From: Elysia crispata
Lineage: Eukaryota; Mollusca; Gastropoda; Plakobranchidae
Assembly (NCBI GenBank): GCA_033675545.1
Contig: JAWDGP010005780.1
Coordinates: forward strand, 82,501-146,500
Direction of reading: 5' to 3'
Length of the DNA: 64,000 nucleotides
A program made the translations under genes and the position numbers. This document shows, in pieces, positions 12,711-26,985 of this stretch; within the stretch, counting starts at the first letter, position 1; each line of letters begins with the position of its first letter. The notes below the pieces were generated by a model. The model worked only from the letters and a program-made list of their open reading frames with translations. It searched no databases and was not told the origin of the DNA.

Positions 12711-13228
12711 CTGCTTGGTTGTACCAGGTCTCAGGATAAAATCCCCGTGCTCCTTCATCAGACGAAGACTCTCACTTGACCTGTATCGTGGAGATAGGAG
12801 TTTAAAAAAAGAAACATGAAAGATATGAAAAGAGGTTTATTTGTTCCAACTTGAACTCGCACACTCAATCAGAGCTGTTAATATTTGAAGAGAATTATGA
12901 ATGCCGTTTTATAACTTGCGCAAATGAGATCTAAAATAGAAATATGAAGGCCTCTTGAGGTATCCCCTCCACAAAGACAGCGAATGTTCCGCACCCTCCT
13001 ACAGGTACCAATATAGATCTCAGGATGTCCCGGGTGGGCCAAGTACTGAATTATTGATTTTTGAGGAAAATGTTTTGTTATGAGGAGAAAGAGGACGACG
13101 CAGGAGATTAAATCTTTAAAAACAAAAAAAAAAAAAACTTGCCATGAGGTTTGAACTAGTGGCAGCTCATAGGAAAGAAAAAAAGGTGAAAAGCATTATA
13201 AGACTTTAACAGATACATTTTCCATTTG

Positions 13229-13269
<41 letters not shown>

Positions 13270-16200
13270 TGCACAATAGAACGTATATACTGTTTGTAAA
13301 AGTATTAGAAGAACAAAATTATGGAGATGTTCTCGAGGCAAGCAATGGAGAACAAACTACAAAATAATTTCAAGTACATGTATGCTAGTACCAGAACATC
13401 TTAAGTTTCAGCCTTGATCCCTCTTCCAAGTTTAGCTGAAGGACATTCTCTAAGATCAAATGCTGTTAATTAAAGACCTAACAAAAAATTCGTAGAAAAT
13501 CGTTCTAACAATTCTTTAACTTTTACTGTTCGGTAATGTATAGGGTTTATAATAATTCGACATATTAAATGCTCATGATTTACCATTTTTCTGGCTGGGC
13601 GCTGTGGATGCTCAGGTTAAAAAAGATTTTACTCAGACTACGCAATAACATGACTTTATTTATTACTATATTCTAAACAAGTCTAAGTCAGCGATGTTTT
13701 GGATACACGAAAATAACCCTTTCATCAAAGCATAGAATAGGCCTTGGCTTCCATCCAAATGAAATAAAGATTCATCACTACATGTATCATTGATAACAAA
13801 GATTATCACCATCTTTACAACTAGGCCTGATAGATAAAACATTGAAAACTGTTCTACTCAGCATGGATTAATATATTGATCGAGACTTTTTTTTAATACT
13901 GTTTGTCTTGCGTAGCATATAAAATCACGGTATAACCCTACTCTAACATGACAGACAGTACAAGAGGAAGTGAATAGGTAGATCGAAGAAGCGGTAACCG
14001 ATGATGCCAAATTAGTCAAACCAGCAGCAGTTTCGATAACAGTTCAACATAGATGTCATGTTCCTCAAATTGCTACGGTTGGTCATTCTATGGGGTTTGA
14101 CAGAGTGGTAAAACAAAATACATTAAGTCATACTTTTGCTTTGCAGAACCTCAAGCATTTATGTAGCTAGTAAAACTGCTGGAATTTTGAACTTGGGCAG
14201 ATAACAGGGTGCAGAGATTGTTGCCAACACAGGGTAGCACCTTAACTGGGACGAGTTTCTAAAAGGAACGGTTCTGCTGTGAAATGTTGCGTCAGAGAGC
14301 TTTATTCTAAACAATCAGGATCGGTTGTGCTGTGAAATGTTGCGTCAGAGAGCTTTGTTCTAAACATTCAGGATCGGTTGTGCTGTGACATGTTGCGTCA
14401 GAGAGCTTTGTTCTGAACAATCAGGATCGGTTGTGCTGTGAAATGTTGCGTCAGAGAGCTTTGTTCTGAACAATCAGGATCGGTTGTGCTGTGAAATGTT
14501 GCGTCAGAGAGCTTTGTTCTGAACAATCAGGATCGGTTGTGCTGTGAAATGTTGCGTCAGAGAGCTTTGTTCTGAACAATCAGGATCGGTTGTGCTGTGA
14601 AATGTTGCGTCAGAGAGCTTTGTTCTAAACAATCAGGATCGGTTGTGCTGTGAAATGTTGCGTCAGAGAGCTTTGTTCTAAAAATTCAGGATCGGTTGTG
14701 CTGTGACATGTTGCGCCAGAGAGCTTTGTTCTGAACCAAAGTATCCTCAATCTTCAGCATGTGAAGCATTCATACTCTAAAGACCATTCTGTGGCTACAT
14801 CATCAGCTTGTCCAAACGTTGTGCTTTATCACTCATCACGTCAGTGTGTATGGACGTGTGTTGATCTCATGTCTCCTTGTGCCTGTGTGAGTGACATCCA
14901 TAAGCTTGGCCAATTAAGTCTTGTCTGTGTGTGGCGTCCTGCTCCGCTTGTGCTATATGAACTTCCTGCAACCCGTGGCAGCTTGCAATCGCTGCTTTCA
15001 ATCACTGAGCTTGAGTCGATTCTTCATGTTTTTTGGACTCTAAATGTTCATAGGACCTGTTTTCAATTTTTCATTAGGAAACCCAGTAAAAATTGAAGAA
15101 AAAAACGTAATCCTTCAAAACGGCAGTATCACTGAGACTCACTGATTGAGAATGGTATCAAATGCCAGCACAGCGTTGTCTCTCTGAGCTGCCAGCACAA
15201 GGCAGGGACCAGAACACAAGAAGCCAACCTGGAGATGAACAGTGATAAAAGCAAATTGTTATCCTCCAGCCTCTGCTCTCTTAAGGCATAATTTGCTTAA
15301 CTAAGCATAGAAACATGCAATATGAGCTTCAAAACTTTCATTCCTTATGCCTTTTATCAGTAGAGTAAAAGATATAATGAGAACAATCCTTCATATTCTA
15401 TGAAATCTTCTATTATGACAAGCATATAATCTACATGCCTGAGGCCATTACATTTGATTTTCTGCATTGAGTATATAAGTTGTGCTGATATTGAAGATGT
15501 TTGTCAAGAGTGTCAATCACAGCAGGCTGATTTGTAATTGGATTGTTCATATTCTAAACAGAGGGTGTGTCATTTTCTATACAAAAACAATGAATGTTTT
15601 ATTATGTGTTGTGATAGAAGACAAAATCTTTTGATCTGGTACATCCAACTGACATGGTGTCAGAGAAATAAATCTTTGAAAATTTTATTAAGAAGTAGAA
15701 ATATTATTTTTGACTAGTTTAAAAAAAGGAAACAAGACATTTTCCCAAGCCGCATTTGTATAAATATTTACTCTTCTGTTATCCCTTCATTACAAGAGAT
15801 CTGTTTGCTTTGCAGCTCGTATTTCTCTCCTCTTTTATTTTTATTCAGTTCCTAGGGCAAAAAAGATATTTAAGAGCAAGAGTTCTCAGTTTTAACATAT
15901 ACTCAGATACACTATGGGTTGGCATGTGATTTTTCCAGGAGAAAAAAAAATTGTTGTTTTTGGTTGTTTATTTTGCTAGCTTTAATTTCCAGCTACCCTG
16001 AAGTTTACATGTTTGCTTTTTCAGAATTCAGTATTTATGGTAAGAAAAAAAGCTCTGCTTTGTGGCACTTTTATAAGAAAACAGAAGGCATCCAGAGGAA
16101 GAGAGGTCAAGAGATGGACCTCATGGCAAACAGGGAGGATATAAATATCCCTGAGAAGAGAGAGTTGAATTACACAGTGTAGTTTAAAGAAGCAGGCTCA

Positions 16201-19200
16201 AGATATGGTTCAACATAAAAAGATCCTCAGTGTCCATTACCCAGGACAAACATTGTGACAATAAAGCTCTATGATCTGACAAGACTGCACAAACAAGCAG
16301 AAGTGAACTAAGCTCAGCCTACCTGCTGAAAGCTTCCTCCGCCCTGTACGGCTAGGAAAGTCTCTGCTTGTCTCTGGGTCAGCCATACCATTCTGGCCCC
16401 GACCAGCTCAAATCTGAAACAATCAAATCAGATCACTCAAGCCTTTTTACAAACTTAATAACAAAAAAAATTAGCTTACTTGAGACAAAAGTTGATTCTT
16501 AATACTAAGACAAAATATGCTGTTATGAAAATGTTCCTTGTGAACATTCAGACATTAAAATATCTACATCATGGATATTTTTTCCTTGCTATATGTATTT
16601 TATATTTTTGTATCCTTCATTTATTTTGGTCCATTTTGTGATATATCACACAAATGACATTTCGAATGATCAAAACTGCACAACTCATTCAAACAATTTT
16701 ACTGTTCAAAGCGTAACATCTAGAGCAATCAGATGTTGAGAACTTAAGTTCTTGGTTTATTTTTAAATAATGATTATCTCACATTCATAGGTCTAGTATT
16801 TTAAAGGAGCACATTTTGTGAGCTGGATATTTAGGGTCAACTTAGGAACCTAACAGTAAAAGCAATGTCTAAAGAAAGATTTGATGCACATAAGGGTACA
16901 GACCCTACAAGTCTTTTAATCAGCCACAAAAAGTTTTGTGTCATGTACAAAGGTTAAAGGCACACAGCGGATAAAAATTGGAGCAACAATGTTTATGAGT
17001 TGAGGTATCGGTGTTAATGATTAAAGGTGATCGAGCAGTTACCCAAGCCCAAGTTAATCAACAAAAATAAAAAATAAAAAATAAAAACAATTGGAGGAGA
17101 CTGGATTAAAGCTTGGTAAAGTTCAGAATTTTAATTCTGATTCCACCTCTGTGAAACTTTGCCTGCACAAGGCTGTGATTGATGCCAAAATGTATAAAAA
17201 CAAATCCAGAATCTATATTTAGCTGCTTTTAATGAACAAACTGGTAAAAAATAGTCTCTTTGCCTTTTAAATTAAATATCCTAACAAAAAAGGTAAAAAG
17301 ATTAAAAAAAAACAAACAAACAAGGTGGCAGACTTTTGAATTCGCCAGAGTCTTATAGCATGGAATGAACAAAAAGTAGATTTTACAAGAAATCAGATTA
17401 GATCAGTTTCACCAATAATTTTAAAGAGTGAAACATAAACATTAAAAAATTGCGCAGATTAAAGCTTACCCATTTTTGAGTATCATGGCCAGAATGTCGA
17501 CGGCAGGCACATCTCTTCCTCTAAACCTGGCCTGGACTAGATGCGGAGTCAGCACCAGGCATGTCGTTTGCAGCAGCATCTCGTGCACTTCTGCAAAACA
17601 TGTACAAGTTTCGTAGGTAATGCTTGTGTATGTGTACAGAATAAATGTGTGTGTATGTGTGCAGTATAAATGTGTGTGTTCAGTATAAATGCATGTGCAG
17701 TCGAGTCCTCTTATTTCGAAGTCATTGGGATAGAAAAAAGGACTTCGAATTATCTGAAATTCGAATTATCAGAATACATATAGAAAGAGAATTTTTAAAA
17801 AATGTGGATGACAGATAAGGAATGTCGTACAAGTGTGCATGGGGGTTGGGATGGGCCTAACCCCTTTCTCTCTTGTAGCCTTATTGCAGACTCTTGCCTG
17901 TAATGCAGGTGGGCACACACACACACCAGTATCACTTGCCGTGCGGAGCATGGCACTACATGTACTTTGTTTTACAAGCCTGGAAAAGTGCTTTCACTGT
18001 GACAGAATAAAAAAATCACGCCAAAATCGCTTCGAATTAACAGGATCCTTATTTCAAAATTCGAACTAGCCAATACTTCTTAATAAAGCTTAAATAAAGA
18101 AATATTTGGTAAAATTAAACAACGTCGAAATATCCAAGAATTCGAACTATCCAGATTCAAATTATTTGGACTCAACTGTACATGTGTGCAGTATAAATGC
18201 GTTTGCAGGAGTGCAGTGTAAATAAATAATTACAAGTCTGCTTATTTGTCTCCAGGACTTTATCTGCACATGATGACCAACTAGTTTTGTTCTCCAAGCC
18301 TTTATCAACACATCCAATCATCAGCCTGACCTATCCAGACTTGTGGAGCTCTTGTTTCACACGAAAAGCACAAGGGGAGATAAGTCAGTTTTTATCATTT
18401 TCTCACAAGTGCCTTCCCTTGCAATGACAAATAACTCAAGTTTTATTTAAGAATCTAAGATGAAAAGAAAAAAAAAATGATGACAAGGGTTCCACTAATT
18501 TTTTTTTCCACCAAAAGTTTATTGGTCATAGTTAAAGACACTTTTATCATAAATCTAATTAGCAACCCCTTTTACATTTCACATTTCAAAATCTTAATTT
18601 ATTTCTTCCATAGAAACATACAAAAAATTTTTCTTTCATATAAATTTTAAAGAGTTAAAAGAAGCATAAAAAGCGCTGCACCTTTCACAGTTATCTGATG
18701 TTGTGAATTGTTGTCTTGAGTCTCAAGTTCAAGGTGCTGTGCCAAAACAGCCTCACGCTTCATGTTGGAACACACCTCGACAGTTTTATCTTCCCCTGGA
18801 GAAGGAATCTGGCAGAAGAAAAAAAAATGCCCTTCTTCATTCTGAGCTAAGAGTATGCTTAAAGAGTATTAAAAATCTGTGGTAAACCAGCTTTATTATG
18901 GCTTTTTTTTTGTTAAAAGTCTAATAAAAATATTTGCCATTAATTTACCCAGCTATATGTTAAAAATCAAATGGATGGTCTTTAATCAGCTTCTAAAACA
19001 CAAAGCTTTCTTACATTTCTTAACAAAAACAAATTGTGAATTCCCTGGCTACTCTTTTCATTATTTATTGCTGATTTGGCATAGTTTTGAAAACTTATAT
19101 TTTCTAAATCACAAATACAATATAAAACAGCTTGTAAACTTTCATGACTTCTCTCTCTGTCTACGCTTAGTGCCTACAAAAAAGATAAGGGGAAAAAAAA

Positions 19201-21889
19201 CTCTTTAAGAAACAGGCCTACGACTTTGGGTAAGATAGCAACCTGTTCAGCATGTAGCAGATCTGACTCCTCACAACAAAGTCCATCAGGAAAGAACAGC
19301 ATGATATCCTCCACAGCATCAATGTAGGTTGATGAGCCTGATGAGAGAGAAAAAAAAATTAGTGAATGTAGATTAAATCTTTCACTAAATTTTATATAGA
19401 TCCTCCTATGATCTTTTAAGTATCCAAATTCCAGAGTAGAGAGAAGTGTCCTCAAGCGCAGATTGTAATTCTTAGATATGACTTTAAATTAATTGGGCTT
19501 TCAAACTTTACTTTACTAAAACCTAAGGCTAAAATTTATGTGGGAGGTTGTAACAGTACTTTTTCATAGTTCTAATTATCTTCTTTTGAATGAAAATAGA
19601 AACCTAATTGCCTGCACCCAGATGCTTTACATTCAGCTTTACCAATTAAGAAAATGACTGAACAACCAAACTTCATACACTGACAGAATATATTTTGGTG
19701 TAACAAAGTAGGTAATCACTTCTTCATTAGAGAAATATTATGAAATCTACTCTGTACAGTATTATCAGAGCAGTTTGCTCAATACAGAAAGTTCCAAATT
19801 CTACTCTACAGTAATAGACACTTTGTCCATGGCAAAACTTTAACAAAAAAAGCATCAAGTTAAAACAAAAAAAAATTGATTTTGTAGCCCAAGATATTTT
19901 ATGGTTGATAATATAACAAAATGCGTTTACTTTCACTCACAATAAAGGCCATTATTGAAAACATCTCTGCCAAACTCTCCACGCCACAGGAACTGGCTGA
20001 GACGTCTGGCTGACTGTGGATCTTCCGGTCCCAACAGGTCGAGGAGACGCTTCACAGCTCCCGGCTGCTGAAGGACCAGGACTAGGCTAGGACCAGATGT
20101 CATGGCATCGACATGCTGCTGGCACAGGGAGTTGTTCTGGGTGGGGCAATGTAGAGTTGTGACTTTGAGAAGAGATGTGCACATTGACCTACAACTTTAT
20201 TTGAATTAATCCTCAGCACATTCTTTGCTCATTGCACATATGCAAGATCAACCTATTTCATGCTATTCAACCAAAAAAATTTCCATACATTCTCAGCTAT
20301 TTTTGTTTTCATCAAAATTTTTCTATGGCTTTCAGATTTTGCAGATTCTACAAAACTCAGAAAAAAAATTTCAGAAGTCAATCTTACAATATTGTCTTAT
20401 CAAGACTTCTCAACTTCATCTAAATAACTACAGCTTTACAGATCTCAATGTACTGAAATGCTTGTACAATGTGTTTTGACGTCAGGTATCAAATGTGAAT
20501 GGACATCATTTTCCTCCTCCTGGTTTTGCTTGAAATGATCTCAACATGGAAACAATTATTCCCTGTCAAATTTTTAAAACTCATCATCCCTATTATAAAA
20601 CAAATTAGCTGAGCAAAACATTATAACGCAAAAAACAATATTAAGAAATGGCTCTTAAGGTACGATTTCTCGTTACCGTTCGCTGTGATGCTGGTACCAG
20701 CCTCTCTGCCTGGTTTTGGCTTAAGCGAAGCATGCGTAGTCCAACCAACCGGAATTGCTCTTGCACGACTTTCCGCAGCACCCGCGACAAATAGCGCTCA
20801 GTGGCCAAGGGTTTGAGCAGTAGAAGTGTGCTGATTGGCTGTTGGCCCGCGGCCACCTCATCAAGAACATTTTCACAGGTCAGGTCAAGATCCTCGGGTG
20901 CTTTCAGGGAGAACAGACGCGCTGGTGGGCTACAGGTTGTGAAGATATGTTTTGAGAGACAGAAGGCACATAATAGGAAAGGTTAGTACATATAGTGGTA
21001 ACTATGAGTCACAAAACATGAAGTTTTAAAAAGCTCATTGGAAAATAAAGAGACAAAAATTTATAAGCTTTTTCTTACACTGCCCTGCTAAGTCTTTAGG
21101 CTTTCACACAAAAATAAAGAAAAAAGAACAAACTCATATCATACAATATTAAAAAATATGAGAAATAAAATTTGCCTCTGAAACACATGGTTATTTCATA
21201 AAGTTATTATATGAGGAGAACCCTTTTTGATCTGACCATTCTATTGCAGGAAAAAAATAAAATATATCAGACACATGAGAAAAGAACAAGAGACCTCAAA
21301 ATCTCACAAGGTTTAGTAGGAAAAATGAATACCGAATCTCCAGGAACAAATCTTTAAATAATAATGCTAATCCCATTGATTTTGTAAAAAAGTTCTCTAA
21401 ATTTTAGACAAAGTACACCCTTGAGCTTGTCCTTCTTACCCTCCGTTCTCTGCCTCTTTATCCATGATGTTAAAATACAGCCGCGCTTCTGGAAGAAAGG
21501 GGAGCAAACTGCGGGCCAGAGGGTCTGGATACAACTCATGGGGCAGGAAAAACAGGCGAGCGTAAACGTCAGATTCACTCAGAGAGTGGGACATAAGAAC
21601 CTCGGGGCATTTGTTCTAGGAGAGTGGAGAAAAGGACACAAATAATTGCATAATTTTGTAAGGCATATTCGATTTAAAGTCCTTCTAAAATCTTCTTTGT
21701 GTTACATACACACACACACAGAGTTCCACAAGCACAACTTTTTTCTTTATACTATATATGTTCTGGGTTGTTTTTTTTTTTTTGCTAATACACACCAAAA
21801 TATGACAAACTCATGTTCATCAATTGACAATTTGTGAAATCTATTTTAAGACTCTATGAAAAATTGAGTTTTGGAAACAAATTACAGTT

Positions 21890-21952
<63 letters not shown>

Positions 21953-24900
21953 GTAATAGTAACAATAATAAATTAGATCTTTCGTGTTTTATTTAATAAA
22001 ATGACCGGAGGAAAGAAAAAAAAATGTCTAGATCAAGCTGGACCCTGATAATTTTTAGATGGTTTTGTGATAAAAGAGGTTTTTATATAGGCGACACTAA
22101 TGAGAAGATTTCCGCAAGAGCCATTGAATTTTTGTGAAAAACACCTGGCAAATGCATCAAAACCAATTTACCTGACCGGAGCCTGAAGACTTTCCAGGCC
22201 GTTTTAGACTTTTGTCATTCTGCTGTTGCTGCTGCTGCTCAATGATGGGTCGAAGCCTGGAGAAGATGTCCACTCCTCGCAGTGCGAGCACCAGTGCTGG
22301 TTCTGGTGAATGGTAAAAATAGAAGAAAAAAAAAAAGTTAAAAGCTCATTTTTTTTAATTAATCAAATACTATAAAATAATACTTTGATTAATATTAAAA
22401 TAGATCAAGGTATATGAGGAGTATTGTATTAATTACGCACACTTGAAAGACAAATAAAAAAAAAAGAAAAGAAAAAAAATTCATTTCCTGTAAATTTTTA
22501 TACTAATTGAGAACAATGTGTTGGGAACCAGACAGTGATTAAAAAAACATCTACAAAAGCCTGCAATGTATTTTTTTTCCTGGCTCTAATGTAATTTATA
22601 AATTGAATTTCCTTTATTCATCCCCAATCAGGTTTGTTTTTGAAGACTGTAGATCAGAACCCTAAAAGTCTAGACAGGTTGAAATACAACATTATTTAAT
22701 GGGCAGCTAAAATTCTCTGTGCATATGACAGCCTGTTCATCCACTATCGAAATTCTATCCTGTAAAACATGATTAAGCTGATTATTCTATAAATTTCTCC
22801 TACGTATTAAAAATCAGCAGTACTCCTTTTGCTGTTGTACAGAGATTATGTTAGTGTAATAAAGAATAGCTTAGGCAAACTTTGTAGCCCTTAAAAATGG
22901 CATCTTACAAAAATTTACGTGGCATCAAAGGAACACTGCAGTGCAAAGCCATCTTCATCACTGAAGCTTAAACTTAACTGAAAACTTGATATAAAAAAAA
23001 AATTGGGCATATTGAGAAAGATTAACAACAAATATGAAATTTCTCTCACCTGAAGCCAGCTGCTTGACGCTGGCCCTCCATCTGCGATCACCGACTTCGT
23101 ACGGCGACAGTTCTTTCGCCTGATGCATCGTCAGTCCAGGCGTCCACTTGAGGCCCAGGAGTTCGGGCCTCTCTGGCAGGACTGGTGTCACAGGACTCTT
23201 AGTGCTGAATGGAAGGACATTCAACAGCTTGCCTGGATATAGATGAGGGTAAATAATACAGGATTCTTTTTTTTTTTAGAGTTTCTTCAGGTAGTACAAG
23301 ACTCAAAAGGCCAAAATTCTTTATTTTGTGATCTCACACACACAAAACACTGCAACTTTTTTAAATGTGTTGCATTAGGTGGGTGGGTGAACATATGTTT
23401 CCACATGCGACAATTGTCTACATAAGGTAAAAAATATATTCTTGACATATCAGTGCACACATGTATCCATATAAGACTTTCACCTAGGTAAGGTAAAAAT
23501 TACTTTCCTGATATATAAGTGCACATTGTAAAGTTATAAGAATTGAATTTTTCAACAGCATATCTGATCAACAGATGGTTAGAATTAAGATGTTGATCCA
23601 AGAGATGGGGAACTATGATCCAGAATGAGAAGTTAGATTTAAATGAATGCAAATTCTAGTAAATCCACATCATATGCTTTGGTTTTGAAATTTTTCTTGC
23701 ACAACTTATACAGTACACCTCAAATCCAACGAACTTGGATTCAAAGAACATGCGATATTCAATAAACAGAGTAAAATCCCCGCTTTTTTTCCTTCTTTGA
23801 CTCTCTTAAAATATCTTGCATCAAAGAAATCTCAGGCCCGTCCTCAGGTTCAACGAACTACAAGTATTGGCAAATCCACTATGGAATGCTTTTTTTGTTT
23901 AGAAATTATGTAGTTGAAATTCAATGAAAAGGTCTCCTGTCGGCTGTTAAGAAATGCTTGAAGTGGACAGGTGTTGGGCACCCAGGGGTCAGGCTACATA
24001 TGTAATTACTAGGGGTAGGGGAGAGCAAAGTGTTGACATGCAGGGAAAAGATAATAAAAAGAGAGGAGAAAGGTGGCATGGAGCGTCAGCAAATCATGGG
24101 GAGATCATAATACAGGATCAAAGAGCCGAAGCGACGGTAACTTGGGCAATGGTGGGAAGGGTGAAGAGTGGCTTTATAAACATAATTTATGGTTAGTTGA
24201 TAAAAACAATGGAGATAATTATGTGGTAATTTGACTTTAGTTGGCTGCTACCCTTGTGGTGGTTCATGTCATTGCTCCAGTGAAACTTGCATTCAACAAA
24301 CTTTTAAAAATGACCGAATTGGTTCATTGAGTCCAAGAAGTACTGTATCAGATTTTTGTTAGTCTTTGTGGTTTTGCTTTCTAGATCTGTGAAAACCTAC
24401 TGGTAATTACTCCACATTTCTTCAGCATGTCATGCCCCAGGAGAATCACAACCGTCATCTGCTCCAGGCCTTTCTTACTGGCTGGGATGTTGGAAAGTGA
24501 AGAGCTCAGCCGCATTTGGGACAGATCAAAGTCAGGACTCTGGGAGTAAGATATTAGTTGAGGCGTTAAACTAAATTTTTACTGCAGATTGGGTAGGCCA
24601 AATTGTTTCAAAACAGAGATTTTACTTTTTTTTCCTGGAAGACAAATTAAAGAAAAAAAAAAGGGGGAATTAAAAAAGAAGACAAAAAAAACCCCTTCAC
24701 ATAAGAGTCGTAACCTGTCCATAACCATGAGTGTGGTGCTGCAGCTTCTCAAGATTTAGAGGATTGCATTTTATTTAATCTCTGATTTACTAATAATGCA
24801 AAAAAGATTCCTACCTCAATACAGAGATGCTTTACTAAACGAATCATCTTGTGCTTCGCTGTAATGCCAAACCATCTATATTTACCTTCAATTCACAGCC

Positions 24901-26950
24901 TAGATGAAATCTCTTTTTGTTTAGTAAAATAAAGTCAGGTCTAAACCAGTAAAAACAAGTTTGAGACTTGAAGGCACTATAGATTTCAATAATGAACTAA
25001 GCTTTAAATTTTTACAGAAATCAAGCTTTGACAGATAATTAGCCCAATCCCTTCTAAACCAACATTGATAAGTAACTAAACTGTGCTGTTTAGTTTCCAT
25101 ACAAGTCCTGAAGATTGACCAGTTTGCTTAAAATTAGTAACTGGCTTAAATAAAAAAAAAAAAAAACATATAAAACACTATAAGCAGGATTTTACAACCA
25201 ATCTCTTTTAAGTTTTTTTTATGGAAGATTACAATTTAAATGCAAGAATCAGAAAATTAATTAATTGTCAAGCATCAAATTTTCTAACATTGTGTCCTAG
25301 ATACAGATCCCCTAGTGAATCTTTCACTTGAGTTCATACCTTAGACAAATCCCCTCCGAGCCCAGCCAGGAGACCATCAGAGAACGTGGAAGCATGGAAC
25401 AGATGCTCAGACTTGAGAGGCTCCGCTAGACGCATTTGGACACAGCCTGGAGTAAAAAAAATCCCCGTTTAGTTTAAACCAATACCCATTTGATCATGAT
25501 GAATTAAAAAATAGATTCAACTAAATATACAGATTTAAAAAATAAAATGAAGGATCTCAATACCTTTTCTTCAGTTTATGTCAGTTGTAAATGAAAGGGT
25601 ATAAAAAAATTTTCAATAGATTTCAAATAGACACGTCGGACAATACAGAGGCCTATAATAAGCTAAAGCCTAGAATCACCTAAGACCATAAAAGACTGAC
25701 CTAGCAAGCCAGCCAGGGTGAGTTGAACCATGAAAGCCTCAATGAGGGATGGCACATTATGGGCAGCATTCTCCTTCCGCAGGAGGAAGATGGTGCAGGG
25801 GGCGAGAGCTTCCACTGGTCTCTCCTCTTGGTACTCTTCCAGCCTTGCCCCGGGACAGAACAAGGACTGCAGACCGCTGCGGATACCTGTCACAGGACAG
25901 AAGACATGACCAGAAAATAAAATACGATCAACGCTATGCAAATCAATCCTGTGGTCAGAGGATCCAGCATAATCAATTAAAATACTTGATCCGTCTACAT
26001 GAAGTCTGGATAAAAATGCTTTTCTATGAAACATTATCACTGTTATTATCATCACTAATAATTACGCCATAAGTTTTTTTTGTAACTAAAACACTGTAAT
26101 CTTCAAATGAAGCCAGCGGGTTCTCAAAAATGTGTGTGAAACCTAACTTTTCAGCTTTTCTTTTTAGATATCTAGTTGACCTCAAACTATATTAGACAAT
26201 TGATTGGACAGCCAGATGATTGCCACTTCCAGTGTTATCAATATCAACATCAATCATCCTCACCGAGGATATTTGCCAGGCGAGCTGAAAGTCGGGTTCT
26301 CTTAACACCCCTGACTTGGAACCCTCTCCTCTGTGCTGTAGCCATTACAATGCCGAAATAGCTTGGAGGCACTAACGGAGACAACACGAGGAAGACGTCT
26401 GACTTGCAGGTGGCACTGAGAGCCGCAGGAGGCCGCTGACAGGCTTGGGTGGAGGACTGCTGAGACGGATTGGCAGTCGAGGCAGTTGAAGATGCAACCT
26501 GCTAGAGAAAAGTATTGAAATGTTGTGAATCATCAAAAAAAAAAAAAGAAAGAAAACCACCATATTTGAAAAAAGAGATAGTAATTTCTTCTTCAGCTAA
26601 TTATTCAGAGCTTTTCTTTAGTCAGTATGGTAAAAAAAATAAGTTATCAAACTCTGTGGTCTTCAACCATTTCAAATACCTCACCTTCTTGCTCTTCTTG
26701 GACCTGCCCTCCTCTCTCTTAGTGTAGGGTATTCCCACATCTACCGAGGCAGCGCCTTCTCTAACACGTCCTCCAAACCATCTGGTCAGCTCACTCTAAG
26801 AGGAACAACATAATTAATAAGACATGAATGTTTCTCTAGTTCAAAAATGCAGAGCTGATGTTTTGATAAAATAACAATAACAATAAGAATAAAAATAGTA
26901 ATAATGATAATAGTAGTAGTATTAATAATAATAATAATAATAACAATAAA

Positions 26951-26985
<35 letters not shown>

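Noticed and set aside
14761..15096. 111-codon plus-strand frame
   Set aside because: Starts at GTG, lies in an intron antisense to the DNAAF8-like gene, and resembles no family.
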